Shown: positions 1 to 8,635, counted from the stretch's first letter. The stretch is DNA of 64,000 bases from Polycyclovorans sp964425915 (GCA_964425915.1 CAYROO010000007.1:62001-126000), one strand, 5' to 3'. The notes: generated by a model from the letters alone, not told the origin. Program-made: numbers and translations.

Positions 1-461
1 TCGGTGCCGGCATCAGCGCCCTGTACGCCCCAGCCGCAACGGCGGCCAGCGCCCGTGCCCTGGCAGATGCCGTACTGGCCACCGCCGGGACCTGTGTATG
101 GGTGGATGAAGAGGGTCTGCTAGATGCCGTCACCGCCCTGTCCGGTTCCGGGCCCGCCTATTTCTTTCGGGTCACCGAAGCGCTGGCAGCCGCCGGCCAG
201 GCGCTGGGGCTGCCGGCCGAGACCGCACAACAGCTGGCACGACAAACCTTTATCGGCGCCGCCGCCCTGGCCGCTGTCGACGACACGCCGATGGCCACCC
301 GACGCGCCCAGGTGACATCGCGTGGCGGTACCACCGAAGCCGCTCTCAATGCCTTGGAAGCGCAGGGCATCGAGGCGCTCTGGCGCATGGCGCTGACCGC
401 CGCGCGAGACCGCGGTATCACCCTAGGCGACGAGATCCGCCGAACCCTGGAAGGAGTCTGA
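1..461 (+). CDS. proC: pyrroline-5-carboxylate reductase, C-terminal part
   Basis: Last step of proline synthesis: NAD(P)H-dependent reduction of 1-pyrroline-5-carboxylate, a soluble cytoplasmic enzyme. The window opens inside the gene; the frame is open from base 3 with no start. The visible part begins GAGIS and carries the family signature DAVTALSGSGPAYFF, then the helical dimerisation domain with VTSRGGTTEAAL. The N-terminal Rossmann domain lies upstream of the window. The stop is followed at once by yggT, the usual gammaproteobacterial order. Identification is firm; only the 5' boundary is unknown. Confidence 0.95.
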   Translation, partial: GAGISALYAPAATAASARALADAVLATAGTCVWVDEEGLLDAVTALSGSGPAYFFRVTEALAAAGQALGLPAETAQQLARQTFIGAAALAAVDDTPMATRRAQVTSRGGTTEAALNALEAQGIEALWRMALTAARDRGITLGDEIRRTLEGV

Positions 462-1022
462 GTGATGGGAGCCAATGGCGCCAATGCCCTGTTCTTCCTG
501 GTCACCACCCTGTTCGATCTGGTGATCTGGATTTTCGGTTTGCGTTTGCTGCTGCAGGCGGTGCGCGCCGATTTTTACAACCCGATCTCTCAGTTCATCT
601 GGCAGGTCACCCGCTTCCCCACCGATGCGCTGCGGCCGCTGCTGCCCAACTATCGTCAGATCAACCTCGCCGCCGCGGTCACACTCGGCGCACTGGCGCT
701 GCTCTACATCTTTGCGGTGAGTGGTCTGCTGGGCCTGCGGGTGGGCGTGCTGGCGGCCCTTTGGTTCAGCGTGCTGAAGCTGATCGTCATGGGCCTGGGT
801 CTGTTCACCTTCACCTTGTTCGTGCAGGCGGTGATGTCCTGGCTGGGGCCCGGCGTCCACAACCCGGCCGCCAATATCCTATGGAGCCTCAATGAGCCAC
901 TGTTGCGGCCGGTGCGCCGCATCCTGCCGCCAGTGGGCGGGCTTGATCTGTCGCCACTGGCGGTGATCCTCGCCTTGCAGGTGCTGAGCCGCCTGATCCC
1001 GCTGCCGGGGGTGTTCCGCTAG
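462..1022 (+). CDS. YggT family integral membrane protein
   Basis: Small inner-membrane protein of the YggT family (PF02325), with two tandem YGGT repeats: each has a hydrophobic helix, a conserved NP ('FYNPIS', 'HNPAANI') and a 'RPxRRxLPP'-like loop (RPLLPN in the first, RPVRRILPP in the second). Length (186 aa) is normal for the two-repeat form. Exact function is not settled; homologues are linked to osmotic tolerance and cell division. GTG at 462 directly abuts the proC stop and ATG at 465 is an equally good start. The stop overlaps the metX GTG by one base, implying translational coupling. Confidence 0.9.
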   Translation: MMGANGANALFFLVTTLFDLVIWIFGLRLLLQAVRADFYNPISQFIWQVTRFPTDALRPLLPNYRQINLAAAVTLGALALLYIFAVSGLLGLRVGVLAALWFSVLKLIVMGLGLFTFTLFVQAVMSWLGPGVHNPAANILWSLNEPLLRPVRRILPPVGGLDLSPLAVILALQVLSRLIPLPGVFR

Positions 1023-2167
1023 TGGGCGCCTCGCTGCCGGGCAGCGTCGGCGTGGTAACGCCGCGAAAGATCCCCTTTGAGCAGGCGCTGCACCTCGACT
1101 GCGGCCGCTCGTTGCCGCGCTTCGACCTCATGGTGGAGACCTACGGGACACTCAATGCCACAGCCAGCAATGCGCTGCTGGTATGCCACGCGCTGTCCGG
1201 GGACCACCATGCCGCAGGTGTGCACGGTCCCGATGATCGCAAACCGGGCTGGTGGGACACCTGTATCGGCCCCGGCAAACCGATCGACACCGACCGTTTC
1301 TTTGTGGTCAGTCTCAACAACCTGGGCGGTTGCCGCGGCTCCACCGGCCCCAACACACCGAATCCGCAGACCGGCCAACTCTACGGACCGGACTTCCCAC
1401 TGCTGACGGTCCGTGACTGGGTGCGCTCGCAAGCCATGCTGGCCGACCATTTCGGCATCCAGCGCTGGGCGGCGGTGGTGGGCGGCTCGCTGGGCGGGAT
1501 GCAGGTGATGCAATGGGCCATCGACTTCCCCGAGCGCATCGCGCATGCCGTGGTGATTGCCGCAGCGCCACGGCTGTCCGCCCAGAACATCGCCTTCAAC
1601 GAGATCGCGCGTCAGGCCATCCTCACCGATCCCGCGTTCCACGGCGGGCGCTTCTATGCGCACAACACCGTGCCGTCCAACGGACTCAAGCTGGCGCGCA
1701 TGCTGGGGCACATCACCTACCTCAGTGACGAGGCGATGCGCGCCAAGTTCGGCAACGAGCTGCGAGCCCCACGCCCCGGGTTCAATTTTGATGTCGAGTT
1801 CGAGGTGGAGAGCTATCTCCGGTATCAAGGCCAGCGCTTCGTCGAGCGCTTCGATGCCAATACCTACCTGCTGATGACCAAGGCGCTGGACTACTTCGAT
1901 CCGGCGCGCGACCACGGCGGCCGCCTGGCCGACGCCTTCCGCCACGCCGAGGCGCGCTTCCTGGTGATTGCATTCACCTCCGACTGGCGATTCTCGCCAG
2001 GCCGCTCGCGGGAGATCGTGCAAGCCCTGGTAGAAGCCGGCAAAGACGTCAGCTACACCCTGATCGACTCCGACCTGGGACACGACGACTTCCTCATGGA
2101 CATCCCCCACTACCATGATGTCCTGCGGGGCTATCTGCGGCGGGTGGCAGATGGAGTGTCATCATGA
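1022..2167 (+). CDS. metX: homoserine O-acyltransferase MetX
   Basis: Alpha/beta-hydrolase-fold acyltransferase that activates homoserine for methionine synthesis. Visible motifs are LVCHALSGDHHAAG (oxyanion region), NNLGGCRGSTGP, the nucleophile elbow VVGGSLGGMQ (catalytic Ser), and the C-terminal SDWRFSP...DLGHDDFL carrying the acid and His of the triad. The 381-aa length is typical. In gammaproteobacteria, MetX proteins paired with metW often use succinyl-CoA rather than acetyl-CoA; the acyl donor cannot be read here. GTG start at 1022 overlaps the yggT stop; an ATGA overlap joins it to metW. Confidence 0.95.
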   Translation: MGASLPGSVGVVTPRKIPFEQALHLDCGRSLPRFDLMVETYGTLNATASNALLVCHALSGDHHAAGVHGPDDRKPGWWDTCIGPGKPIDTDRFFVVSLNNLGGCRGSTGPNTPNPQTGQLYGPDFPLLTVRDWVRSQAMLADHFGIQRWAAVVGGSLGGMQVMQWAIDFPERIAHAVVIAAAPRLSAQNIAFNEIARQAILTDPAFHGGRFYAHNTVPSNGLKLARMLGHITYLSDEAMRAKFGNELRAPRPGFNFDVEFEVESYLRYQGQRFVERFDANTYLLMTKALDYFDPARDHGGRLADAFRHAEARFLVIAFTSDWRFSPGRSREIVQALVEAGKDVSYTLIDSDLGHDDFLMDIPHYHDVLRGYLRRVADGVSS

Positions 2168-2772
2168 GTGACACCCCGCTGCGCCCCGACTTGGCGCTGA
2201 TCGTTGACTGGATTCGCCCGGGTGCCCGGGTGCTCGACCTGGGATGCGGTGACGGCATCCTGCTGGCGCACCTCACGCGCGAGCGCCAGGTCAAGGGCTA
2301 CGGCCTGGAGATCGACGAACCCCACATCACCGCCTGCATCAATGCCGGTGTGAATGTGATTGAGGCCGACATCGATGACGGACTCAAGGAGTTCCGCAGC
2401 GGCAGCTTCGATGTGGTGATCATGACGCAGGCGCTGCAGGCGTTGGTGCGTCCGGACTTCACCATCGCCGAAATGTTGCGGGTGGGCCGTCGCGCCATCA
2501 TCACCTTCCCGAATTTCGGGCACTGGCGGGTGCGGCGCAGCCTGTTCGGCGGCCACATGCCCGTCACGCCGGCGCTGCCGGAACCTTGGTACGCGACACC
2601 CAACATTCACCTCTGCACGGTGCACGACTTCGAGTCACTGTGTCTTGACCGCGGCTGGCGCATCCAGGACCGCCGCCTGCTGGACCGCTCGCTGCGGGAG
2701 GGCACCCGCATGCGGGTGGCCCCCAACCTGTTCGCCGAGCACGCCCTCTATCTGCTGGAGGCACCGCAATGA
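2164..2772 (+). CDS. metW: methionine biosynthesis protein MetW
   Basis: Methyltransferase-fold protein (PF07021) encoded with metX in many proteobacteria and needed with it for methionine synthesis. The SAM-binding-like motif VLDLGCGDGILLAHL occurs near residue 21, followed by YGLEID and VIMTQALQAL, and the C-terminal half has the MetW block TFPNFGHWRVRRSLFGGHMP. Length 202 aa is standard. Starts at ATGA overlapping the metX stop and ends with ATGA overlapping the next gene, so the three genes form one translationally coupled set. Confidence 0.95.
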   Translation: MSDTPLRPDLALIVDWIRPGARVLDLGCGDGILLAHLTRERQVKGYGLEIDEPHITACINAGVNVIEADIDDGLKEFRSGSFDVVIMTQALQALVRPDFTIAEMLRVGRRAIITFPNFGHWRVRRSLFGGHMPVTPALPEPWYATPNIHLCTVHDFESLCLDRGWRIQDRRLLDRSLREGTRMRVAPNLFAEHALYLLEAPQ

Positions 2773-3212
2773 AAATGCCGCTGCTGGCCCTGATGACGCT
2801 GATCGGCATCGGCCTGATGACCACCGCCCAGGCAGAACAAGCGGTGCGGGCGGGCGACTTCATCGTCCACTATGCCGCCATTCGCACCACCGACCTCACC
2901 CCGGAAGTGGCAAGACAGTTTGGGGTCAGCCGCAGCGGCCGCCAGGCACTGCTGGTCCTCAATGCCCAGCGAGATACCGGCGACAGTCTCCCGGAACCCG
3001 TACCGGCGACGGCCACCGGGCATGTCACCAGCCTGCTGGGACACCGGCAGCGCCTGCGGCTGCGCCCCCACCAGGAAGCCGGCGTCCACTATGTGCTGGC
3101 CAATTTCGAAACCCTGACCGCCGAGTACCTGACCCTGGAACTCGAAGTCATGCCAGAGGGCGCCAGTGCGCCCATCAGCGTGAAGTTCCAGCAGCAGTTC
3201 TTCAACGAATAG
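2769..3212 (+). CDS. DUF4426 secreted protein
   Basis: A 147-aa exported protein with a signal peptide (positively charged MK, hydrophobic LLALMTLIGIGLM, cleavage around TTAQA-EQ). The mature part fits DUF4426 (periplasmic beta-rich family), which commonly follows metW in pseudomonads. Function unknown. ATG lies in the ATGA overlap with metW. Its last 11 bases overlap the 3' end of the convergent SMP-30-like gene. The rdgB/hemW genes that often come next in pseudomonads are absent, so conserved synteny stops here. Confidence 0.85.
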   Translation: MKMPLLALMTLIGIGLMTTAQAEQAVRAGDFIVHYAAIRTTDLTPEVARQFGVSRSGRQALLVLNAQRDTGDSLPEPVPATATGHVTSLLGHRQRLRLRPHQEAGVHYVLANFETLTAEYLTLELEVMPEGASAPISVKFQQQFFNE

Positions 3213-4269
3213 CGTCGATTCGAATGCGGGCCAGGCCGGGATAGGACAGGCTGCCCAGGTACAGCCACTCGCCTGAACGCTCGACGCTGGTCACTGGCGC
3301 GAATGCCTCGGGGCCGGTGGCCTGCGCACTCAGCAGGATCTGCCCGTCCGGATCCAGCGCCAGCAGCCAGGCATGCTCGGCGGGTCCGGGGTGTACCGCT
3401 TCAGGCAATCGATGCAGCACCTTTCGCACCCAGGGCAAGGGCAGCATTCGGTCGAGCATCGGGTTCCTGGGCGCATACAGCGCCAACCAGAATCGCCCTT
3501 CGGGGTCCCAGCTGATGTTGTCGGGAAAGCCCGGCAGATTGTCGATGAAGATCTCCGACTGGCCGGCCCGCTCACCCGTCAACCAGTAGCGCGTCACCTG
3601 ATAGCGGGCGGTTTCATTGACCAGCACGTAATCACCGTTGGGGCCGACCGCCACCCCGTTGGCGAAGTACAGCCCCTCCAGCAGGGTCTCGGTCTCTCCC
3701 GTGGCGGGGTCATAGCGCAACAAGCGTCCGTTACCGGTGTGTTCGAAGAAGTCATCCATCAGCGACTCGGGCCCGAACTTGCTGGAGGCATCCGAAAAAT
3801 ACAGTCGCCCGTCCGGCGCCACGTCGACGTCGTCGGCAAACCGGAACGGCACCCCCTCGGATGCGGTGCTGAGCGTGGTGAGACGGCCACCGCGCTCAAG
3901 GCGCAGCAGGCCCTTAAGGGCATCGGCAATCACCAGCCCCTGCTCGGTCATCACCATGCCCAGGGGACGACCGCCGGTGTTGGCGAGCACCTCAATCGTC
4001 TGCCCGTCCACCCCGAGTCGAAAAATTCGACCGTCGATAAAGCCGGCATAGATGCGGCCATCCGGCCCGATGGCGACGCCCTCAGGTCCATGCCCCTGGC
4101 CGCGCGCCAGGACTTCCGCCGCCAGCAGGGTCTGCTGGTTGGCGAAAAGGCCCGCCCGGGTGTCAGGCGCTTTGGGGGGACTCCAGGCCTGCGGCGTGAT
4201 CGGCACCGGCCACAACAGCAGGTAGGCCAGTACTAGGCCCGCCGCCAGCAACATCCACTTGCGCATCAT
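3202..4269 (-). CDS. membrane-anchored SMP-30/strictosidine-synthase-like protein
   Basis: Six-bladed beta-propeller of the SMP-30/gluconolactonase/strictosidine synthase superfamily (APMAP-like). Starting at 4269, the protein (355 aa) has an N-terminal anchor (KWMLLAAGLVLAYLLLW), then repeated propeller strands: GPEGVAIGPDGRIYAG, PLGMVMTEQGLVIAD, FADDVDVAPDGRLYFSDA, FANGVAVGPNGDYVLV and PGFPDNISWDPEGRFWLAL. The longer open frame upstream is non-homologous; ATG at 4269 has a strong GGGGGAAGGA ribosome-binding site. Family members are lactonases or arylesterase-like metal-dependent hydrolases; the substrate is unknown. It is divergent from the acyl-CoA synthetase gene. Confidence 0.85.
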   Translation of the reverse strand: MMRKWMLLAAGLVLAYLLLWPVPITPQAWSPPKAPDTRAGLFANQQTLLAAEVLARGQGHGPEGVAIGPDGRIYAGFIDGRIFRLGVDGQTIEVLANTGGRPLGMVMTEQGLVIADALKGLLRLERGGRLTTLSTASEGVPFRFADDVDVAPDGRLYFSDASSKFGPESLMDDFFEHTGNGRLLRYDPATGETETLLEGLYFANGVAVGPNGDYVLVNETARYQVTRYWLTGERAGQSEIFIDNLPGFPDNISWDPEGRFWLALYAPRNPMLDRMLPLPWVRKVLHRLPEAVHPGPAEHAWLLALDPDGQILLSAQATGPEAFAPVTSVERSGEWLYLGSLSYPGLARIRIDAIR

Positions 4270-4398
4270 TCCTTCCCCCGTTTGCAGGCCCCATCGCAGC
4301 ACCGCAGGGGCCCTTTGGCTACACTTCAAGGCTGTGGAACATAAACCAGTTTTCCGGCTCAGGCAGGAAACACAAGCAATAACGGGAGCGAAACCGAG

Positions 4399-6054
4399 AT
4401 GAGCATGCAGAAGAATCCGATTGAGATGCTGCTGCACTGGGCAAAGGAACGACCGGACACGCCGTGGCTGTTCCAGCCGGTCCAGGGGGACTGGAAGCCG
4501 GTCACCTGGTCCGAAGCCGAATCGCAGGTGCGTCGGATGGCTGCAGCGCTGCAATCTTTGGGCTATCCGCCGGGCAGCGCCATTGCCATTTCGGGACGTA
4601 ACACCGCACATTGGTTCCTGGCGGACCTGGCGATTGCCATGGCCGGCTACGTCAGCGTCGGTCTTTACCCCAAGCAGGCGCCGGACGCGGTTACCTACAT
4701 TCTCAAGCACTGCGAAGCCAAGGCGGTGTTCATCGGCCCCATGCCGGACCCGCAGGAATTCGAGAGCGGCTTGCCCCAGGGCATCACCAAGATCGGCATG
4801 CCCTATGCCGACCTCGGTATCGCGGTCGACCACCAGTGGGACGCCATGCTGGCGCAGGCCAAGCCGCTACAGGGCTACACGCCGCCTGACCCGAGTGCAC
4901 TGGTGACACTGGTCTACACCTCTGGCACCACCGGCAACCCCAAGGGTGTGATGATCAATGGCGCCAACATGGCCTTCGCCGCCCAGGGTCTGCTGAAAGT
5001 GATGCCGCCGGAAGGTCAGGAGCGCTTCTTTTCCTACCTGCCGCTGGCCCACGCCTTTGAACGCGGCGCCGTCGAGCTGGCCAGCCTCTACTTCGGCGCC
5101 CAGGTGTATTTCCTAGAACACATCGACAAGCTCGCCGAGCAGCTGGCGGAGGTGGCGCCCACCCGCTTTTTTGGCGTACCCCTGGTTTACAGCCGTATCC
5201 AGGCCGGTGTTCTGAAGAAGCTGCCTCAGGCCAAGCTCGATCGCCTACTGAAGATTCCGGTGGTCCGCAGCCTGATCCGCAAGAAAATCAAGACGGCCGT
5301 GGGCTTGCAGAACGCGCGCTATCTGTTCGTGGGCGCAGCACCGATGCCAGTGCCGCTGCTGGAATGGTTCGACAAGCTCGGCATTTCCGTGCTGCAGGGT
5401 TATGGCATGACGGAAAACAATATCTACGCCACCGCCAACCTGCCCAAAGCCAATCGCTGGGGTTCGGTGGGCCGTGCCCAGCCGGGCGCCAACATGCGCA
5501 TCGCCGCGGATGGTGAAATCCAGTTCAAGCACCCCGCCGTCATGGAAGGCTATTACAAGGATCCGGAGAAGACCGCGGAAACCTTCACCGAAGACGGCTG
5601 GCTGCGCACGGGCGACCGCGGCCGTATTGATGAGGACGGCTACCTCTATATCACCGGCCGAGTGAAGGATATCTTCAAGACCCTCAAGGGCAAGTACGTG
5701 GCGCCGGCGCCCATCGAGGGCGCAATGGCGCGCAATACGCTGATCGACCAGCTGTGCCTGGTGGGCAGCGGGCTCAACCAGCCGCTGCTGCTGGTGTCGC
5801 TAAATGATGCCGGACGCGCCATGAGTCGCGAGGAAGCAGGTAAGAACCTGGTCGCCGACATGGAAATCGTCAACGGACCGCTGGAAGCGCACGAGCAGAT
5901 CGCCAAGATCGTGGTGGTCAACGATGTGTGGACCATCGATAACGGCCTGATGACGCCCACCATGAAAGTGAAGCGCAACGAGGTCGAGTCGCGCTATAGC
6001 AAGCTCATTGAGCGCGAGGCCGCGCAGCGCACCAAGCTCGGCTGGGAAGCCTGA
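4399..6054 (+). CDS. long-chain acyl-CoA synthetase (AMP-binding)
   Basis: ANL-superfamily enzyme that adenylates a fatty acid and transfers it to CoA. Motifs in order: P-loop LVYTSGTTGNPKGVM (about residue 170), FSYLPLAHAFERG, GYGMTENN (A5), GWLRTGDRGRIDEDGYL (A7/A8 hinge), ITGRVKDIFKTLKGKYVAP and the C-terminal catalytic Lys in TMKVKRN. At 551 aa it is shorter than FadD15-type enzymes (about 600 aa) but all core motifs are intact. ATG at 4399 follows a GGGAGC ribosome-binding sequence. TGATG overlap joins it to a downstream lipoprotein gene. Substrate chain length is inferred only from family resemblance. Confidence 0.9.
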   Translation: MSMQKNPIEMLLHWAKERPDTPWLFQPVQGDWKPVTWSEAESQVRRMAAALQSLGYPPGSAIAISGRNTAHWFLADLAIAMAGYVSVGLYPKQAPDAVTYILKHCEAKAVFIGPMPDPQEFESGLPQGITKIGMPYADLGIAVDHQWDAMLAQAKPLQGYTPPDPSALVTLVYTSGTTGNPKGVMINGANMAFAAQGLLKVMPPEGQERFFSYLPLAHAFERGAVELASLYFGAQVYFLEHIDKLAEQLAEVAPTRFFGVPLVYSRIQAGVLKKLPQAKLDRLLKIPVVRSLIRKKIKTAVGLQNARYLFVGAAPMPVPLLEWFDKLGISVLQGYGMTENNIYATANLPKANRWGSVGRAQPGANMRIAADGEIQFKHPAVMEGYYKDPEKTAETFTEDGWLRTGDRGRIDEDGYLYITGRVKDIFKTLKGKYVAPAPIEGAMARNTLIDQLCLVGSGLNQPLLLVSLNDAGRAMSREEAGKNLVADMEIVNGPLEAHEQIAKIVVVNDVWTIDNGLMTPTMKVKRNEVESRYSKLIEREAAQRTKLGWEA

Positions 6055-6818
6055 TGCGCCTTGGCATTCGGAAGGGCCTGCCGCTGCTGGCCCTGGCCGT
6101 GCTGGCGAGTGCCTGCGGTCGTGGTCCCAATGTCACCGAGCCACGCGCTGGCGACGATTACCCACCCGCGATCCAGGCTTACATGGCGGAGTGGACTGCC
6201 GTCGAGGGCAGCGCCTCGCCGCGCTCGCTGGAGCCGCTGATGCAGGCGGCCGAAGGCGTGCAGGATGCCGTCATGCTCATCGACGACAGCCAGCTGGCAT
6301 GGCTGGAACGTCTCGACGACGGGGCGTTCGCCCGGTTGCAGGCCGATGTCCCGGGATTCGTCTTCCATCGCGGCTATGACATCCATGCCGAAATCGATGG
6401 CGATGCCCTGCTGACGCTGGCGCAGCGCAAAGGGCGGACGGCCGACCAGGCCTTTTTCACCCAGTACGTCGCCTCCTACAACGACCAGGCGCTGCCGCTG
6501 TACCTGCGCTTTGCGGGTGGCGCCAGCCCCTGCATCCGCTTTGGAGAACCGGTGTTGGTGGATCAGTATCGGCAGTGGCGACAGTTCCGCCTGGCCCATC
6601 CCGGCGCCTACGACGCCTTCACCGCCCGCTGGCTGGCGGACATCGAAGATGCGGTCGCTCAGGCCACCTGCACCTGCACCCAGGATCAGCCGCCGGTGGA
6701 ATCGACGCTGGCTGACTTCAACCGGGCCTTCCCGGACAATCCCGCTGCCGACCGCATCGACAGCCGCCTGGCCCAGTTGAAGGACGAACCCTACGCCAGA
6801 CCGGTCTGGTGCCGCTGA
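6054..6818 (+). CDS. hypothetical lipoprotein
   Basis: Unrecognised 254-aa protein. The N-terminus is a lipoprotein signal: GLPLLALAVLASAC with the lipid-modified Cys at about residue 21. The mature part is acidic and probably helical, with a Cys pair CTCTQ near residue 203 and a C-terminal PVWCR, which could form disulfides in the periplasm. The start overlaps the acyl-CoA synthetase stop by one base (TGATG), so the two are co-expressed and an accessory role at the membrane in fatty-acid handling is possible but not shown. A strong terminator follows. Confidence 0.75.
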   Translation: MRLGIRKGLPLLALAVLASACGRGPNVTEPRAGDDYPPAIQAYMAEWTAVEGSASPRSLEPLMQAAEGVQDAVMLIDDSQLAWLERLDDGAFARLQADVPGFVFHRGYDIHAEIDGDALLTLAQRKGRTADQAFFTQYVASYNDQALPLYLRFAGGASPCIRFGEPVLVDQYRQWRQFRLAHPGAYDAFTARWLADIEDAVAQATCTCTQDQPPVESTLADFNRAFPDNPAADRIDSRLAQLKDEPYARPVWCR

Positions 6819-6828
6819 CCTTGCGCCA

Positions 6829-6858
6829 CAAAAAAGCCCGGCAGTGCCGGGCTTTTTT
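6829..6858. terminator. bidirectional intrinsic terminator
   Basis: Perfect GC stem AGCCCGGC / GCCGGGCT with a three-base loop, flanked by A6 on the left and T6 on the right, so it can terminate transcription from both strands. It lies between the convergent lipoprotein gene (ending 6818) and the PF10118 gene (ending 6875), as expected for a shared terminator. Confidence 0.92.
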
Positions 6859-6874
6859 GTAGTCTGCTACCGCC

Positions 6875-7762
6875 TCAGGCAGCGCGTGCCATTGGCCCCG
6901 GTTTGCGCTGGTAGGGCTGGCTGAAGGCCTCCACGGTTTCCAGGAACTGACGGTTGTCATGGTCCCAGGGGTGAAAGCTCGGGCGGAAGTAGTCGAACCA
7001 CGGACGCACCATCTTGCGGAGGAAGCCCACCTCACCGAAGGCAAGGCGATAAAACTCGCGCCAGCCCTTGATGTCGGTCAGCTTGCCTTCGTGGCGGATG
7101 TAGCTGAGATAGGCCGGAATCACCTCGGCCCAGAAAATGGTAGTCGCCAGCACCAGCCCGAAGCTGCGCTCGACGTAGGCGCGCGGCCCGGTGCCCTGGG
7201 TGGTGGTCCAAACGTCAAAGGCGACCGCCTTGTGCTCGGTTTCTTCCAAGGCATGCCAATGCCACAGTGCAGAGTACCCGGGCTCGGACTTCTCTTTCAG
7301 CCGCGGCTCCTGTAACAGGCCGTCGGCCATGATCGCCGTGAGGTGTTCCAAGGCGATGGTGCCGGACAGCCGGAATGACGGCGGCGTGTTCTTCTGGAAC
7401 CAGCGCAGCAGAGCGGTTACGTGCTGCTCGAAGCGTTCGGCGTTGGGCAGGCGGGCGAAGATGCGCGCGTTGTACTCGTCATGCTCACGGCCGTGCATGG
7501 CTTCCTGACCGATGAAGGCGGTGGCTGCCTTCTTCAGTTCGGGATCCTGCACCTGATCGCGGTAATAGCGAACGGCGTCAATGAAGAAGCGCTCGCCCAC
7601 TGGAATCACCAACGACATGGTGTTCATCAGGTGGGTGAACTGCACGTTCCCACAGGCCCAGTCATGGATGCGCTCGGGCGGGAGATCAAAATTGAGGTCG
7701 CGGCGGACCGGCATCACCGGCACCACCTTGCGGGATTTGGCGGAAGACTTGAAACGCGACAT
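6875..7762 (-). CDS. PF10118-type metal-dependent hydrolase
   Basis: 295-aa protein of the 'predicted metal-dependent hydrolase' family (PF10118), an all-helical fold with conserved His and Glu: MNTMSLVIPVGERFFI, FIGQEAMHGREHDEYN, ALEHLTAIMADGLL and WHALEETEHKAVAFDVW are the recognisable blocks. The HxxE and ExxH pairs recall diiron carboxylate proteins, so an iron site is plausible. ATG at 7762 has a GAGGAGG ribosome-binding site. It diverges from a TetR-family gene across a palindromic operator, so it is the likely regulated target. The true substrate is unknown; association with FabR-like regulators hints at lipid metabolism. Confidence 0.85.
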   Translation of the reverse strand: MSRFKSSAKSRKVVPVMPVRRDLNFDLPPERIHDWACGNVQFTHLMNTMSLVIPVGERFFIDAVRYYRDQVQDPELKKAATAFIGQEAMHGREHDEYNARIFARLPNAERFEQHVTALLRWFQKNTPPSFRLSGTIALEHLTAIMADGLLQEPRLKEKSEPGYSALWHWHALEETEHKAVAFDVWTTTQGTGPRAYVERSFGLVLATTIFWAEVIPAYLSYIRHEGKLTDIKGWREFYRLAFGEVGFLRKMVRPWFDYFRPSFHPWDHDNRQFLETVEAFSQPYQRKPGPMARAA

Positions 7763-7790
7763 GATGCCTCCTCAGATCGCCGTGAATGGC

Positions 7791-7829
7791 GTATACAATC
7801 GTCTACCTGCAGAGTAGACGGCTGTATAC
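7791..7829. promoter_or_regulatory. large inverted-repeat operator between divergent genes
   Basis: Arms GTATACAATCGTCTAC (7791-7806) and GTAGACGGCTGTATAC (7814-7829) are reverse complements at 14 of 16 positions around a seven-base centre. Each arm holds a TATAC element in the right place to be the -10 of one divergent promoter (for the plus strand TCTACC-17-TATACA; for the minus strand TCTACT-17-TATACG). A dimeric repressor bound here would block both genes. Inferred operator of the adjacent TetR-family protein. Confidence 0.75.
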
Positions 7830-7875
7830 ATCGCGTCAACTGTCACTGTGCCATCATTCAATGATATTAAGTTAA

Positions 7876-8622
7876 GTGACTGATAAAAATAAAACTATTC
7901 CTGGAAAGCGTTCACAAGGTGGATCACGAAAGACCGTGACAGCAACCGCCAGCGGCCGTCAACGCTTGATGGAGGCCGCGCTGGAGCTGGCGGCCACCAC
8001 CCGCAGCATCGCATCGCTGGGGCTCCGTGAGGTGGCACGGCACGCCGGCCTCAACCCCAACACGTTCTACCGTCACTTCCGCGACTTCGATGACCTTGGG
8101 GTGGCCATGCTCAAGGATCTCGGCACGGCGCTGCGCGCCGGTCTCCGCGAGCGCCGCATGCAGCCGGCGCAGAAGGGCTTTCGACTGGCCGACTTCAGCT
8201 CACCGTCCGAGGGCCTGTTGGAGGCCCAGGCGATTGCGCGTGAATCGGTCGGTCTGGTGCTCGACTTCGTGACCGAGCACCGCGAGGCCTATATCGTCGG
8301 CGTTCGCGAGCTGTACGGCACCAGTCCGGTGATGCGCGAGGCGATGCGGGACCTGCTCGAAGGCATCGCCCAAGACATGACCGAAGACCTTATGGAGGTG
8401 CTGAAACTGCCCGGCGTCGATCCCGACGAACTGATCGAGATCGCGCGCCTGATCGTGCGGCAGATGGTGTTCTTCTCGATGGACTATCTGGAGCAGGACG
8501 CCAACCGGCCAGAGATCCGCAGACAGGCCGAGCGCTTTATCTTGCTGCTGTTCTGGGGCGCGCTGGCCGCCAAGACGCCGGAACTGCTGCAGGATCCCGA
8601 GCTGCGGTTCCCCAGCTTCTGA
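7876..8622 (+). CDS. TetR-family regulator, FabR-like
   Basis: DNA-binding repressor-type protein. The N-terminal helix-turn-helix LGLREVARHAGLNPNTFYRH (about residues 50-70) followed by FRDFDDLG closely resembles FabR, the E. coli regulator of unsaturated fatty-acid genes. The rest is a helical ligand-binding domain. The annotated GTG at 7876 has no clear ribosome-binding site and adds a basic tail rich in Lys/Ser; a later in-frame GTG (about residue 21) is an alternative start. It faces the PF10118 gene across the 7791-7829 operator, so autoregulation and control of that gene are the simplest model. The ligand is likely lipid-derived, by analogy only. Confidence 0.85.
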   Translation: MTDKNKTIPGKRSQGGSRKTVTATASGRQRLMEAALELAATTRSIASLGLREVARHAGLNPNTFYRHFRDFDDLGVAMLKDLGTALRAGLRERRMQPAQKGFRLADFSSPSEGLLEAQAIARESVGLVLDFVTEHREAYIVGVRELYGTSPVMREAMRDLLEGIAQDMTEDLMEVLKLPGVDPDELIEIARLIVRQMVFFSMDYLEQDANRPEIRRQAERFILLLFWGALAAKTPELLQDPELRFPSF

Positions 8623-8635
8623 ACACCGCTGCGCC

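Noticed and set aside
1019..2116. 365-aa minus-strand open frame over metX
   Set aside because: Antisense shadow; metX catalytic motifs settle the coding strand.
4270..4398. Divergent promoter region between the SMP-30-like and acyl-CoA synthetase genes
   Set aside because: Boxes present only with a 19-base spacer (TTGGCT, CATAAA); too weak to list as a feature.
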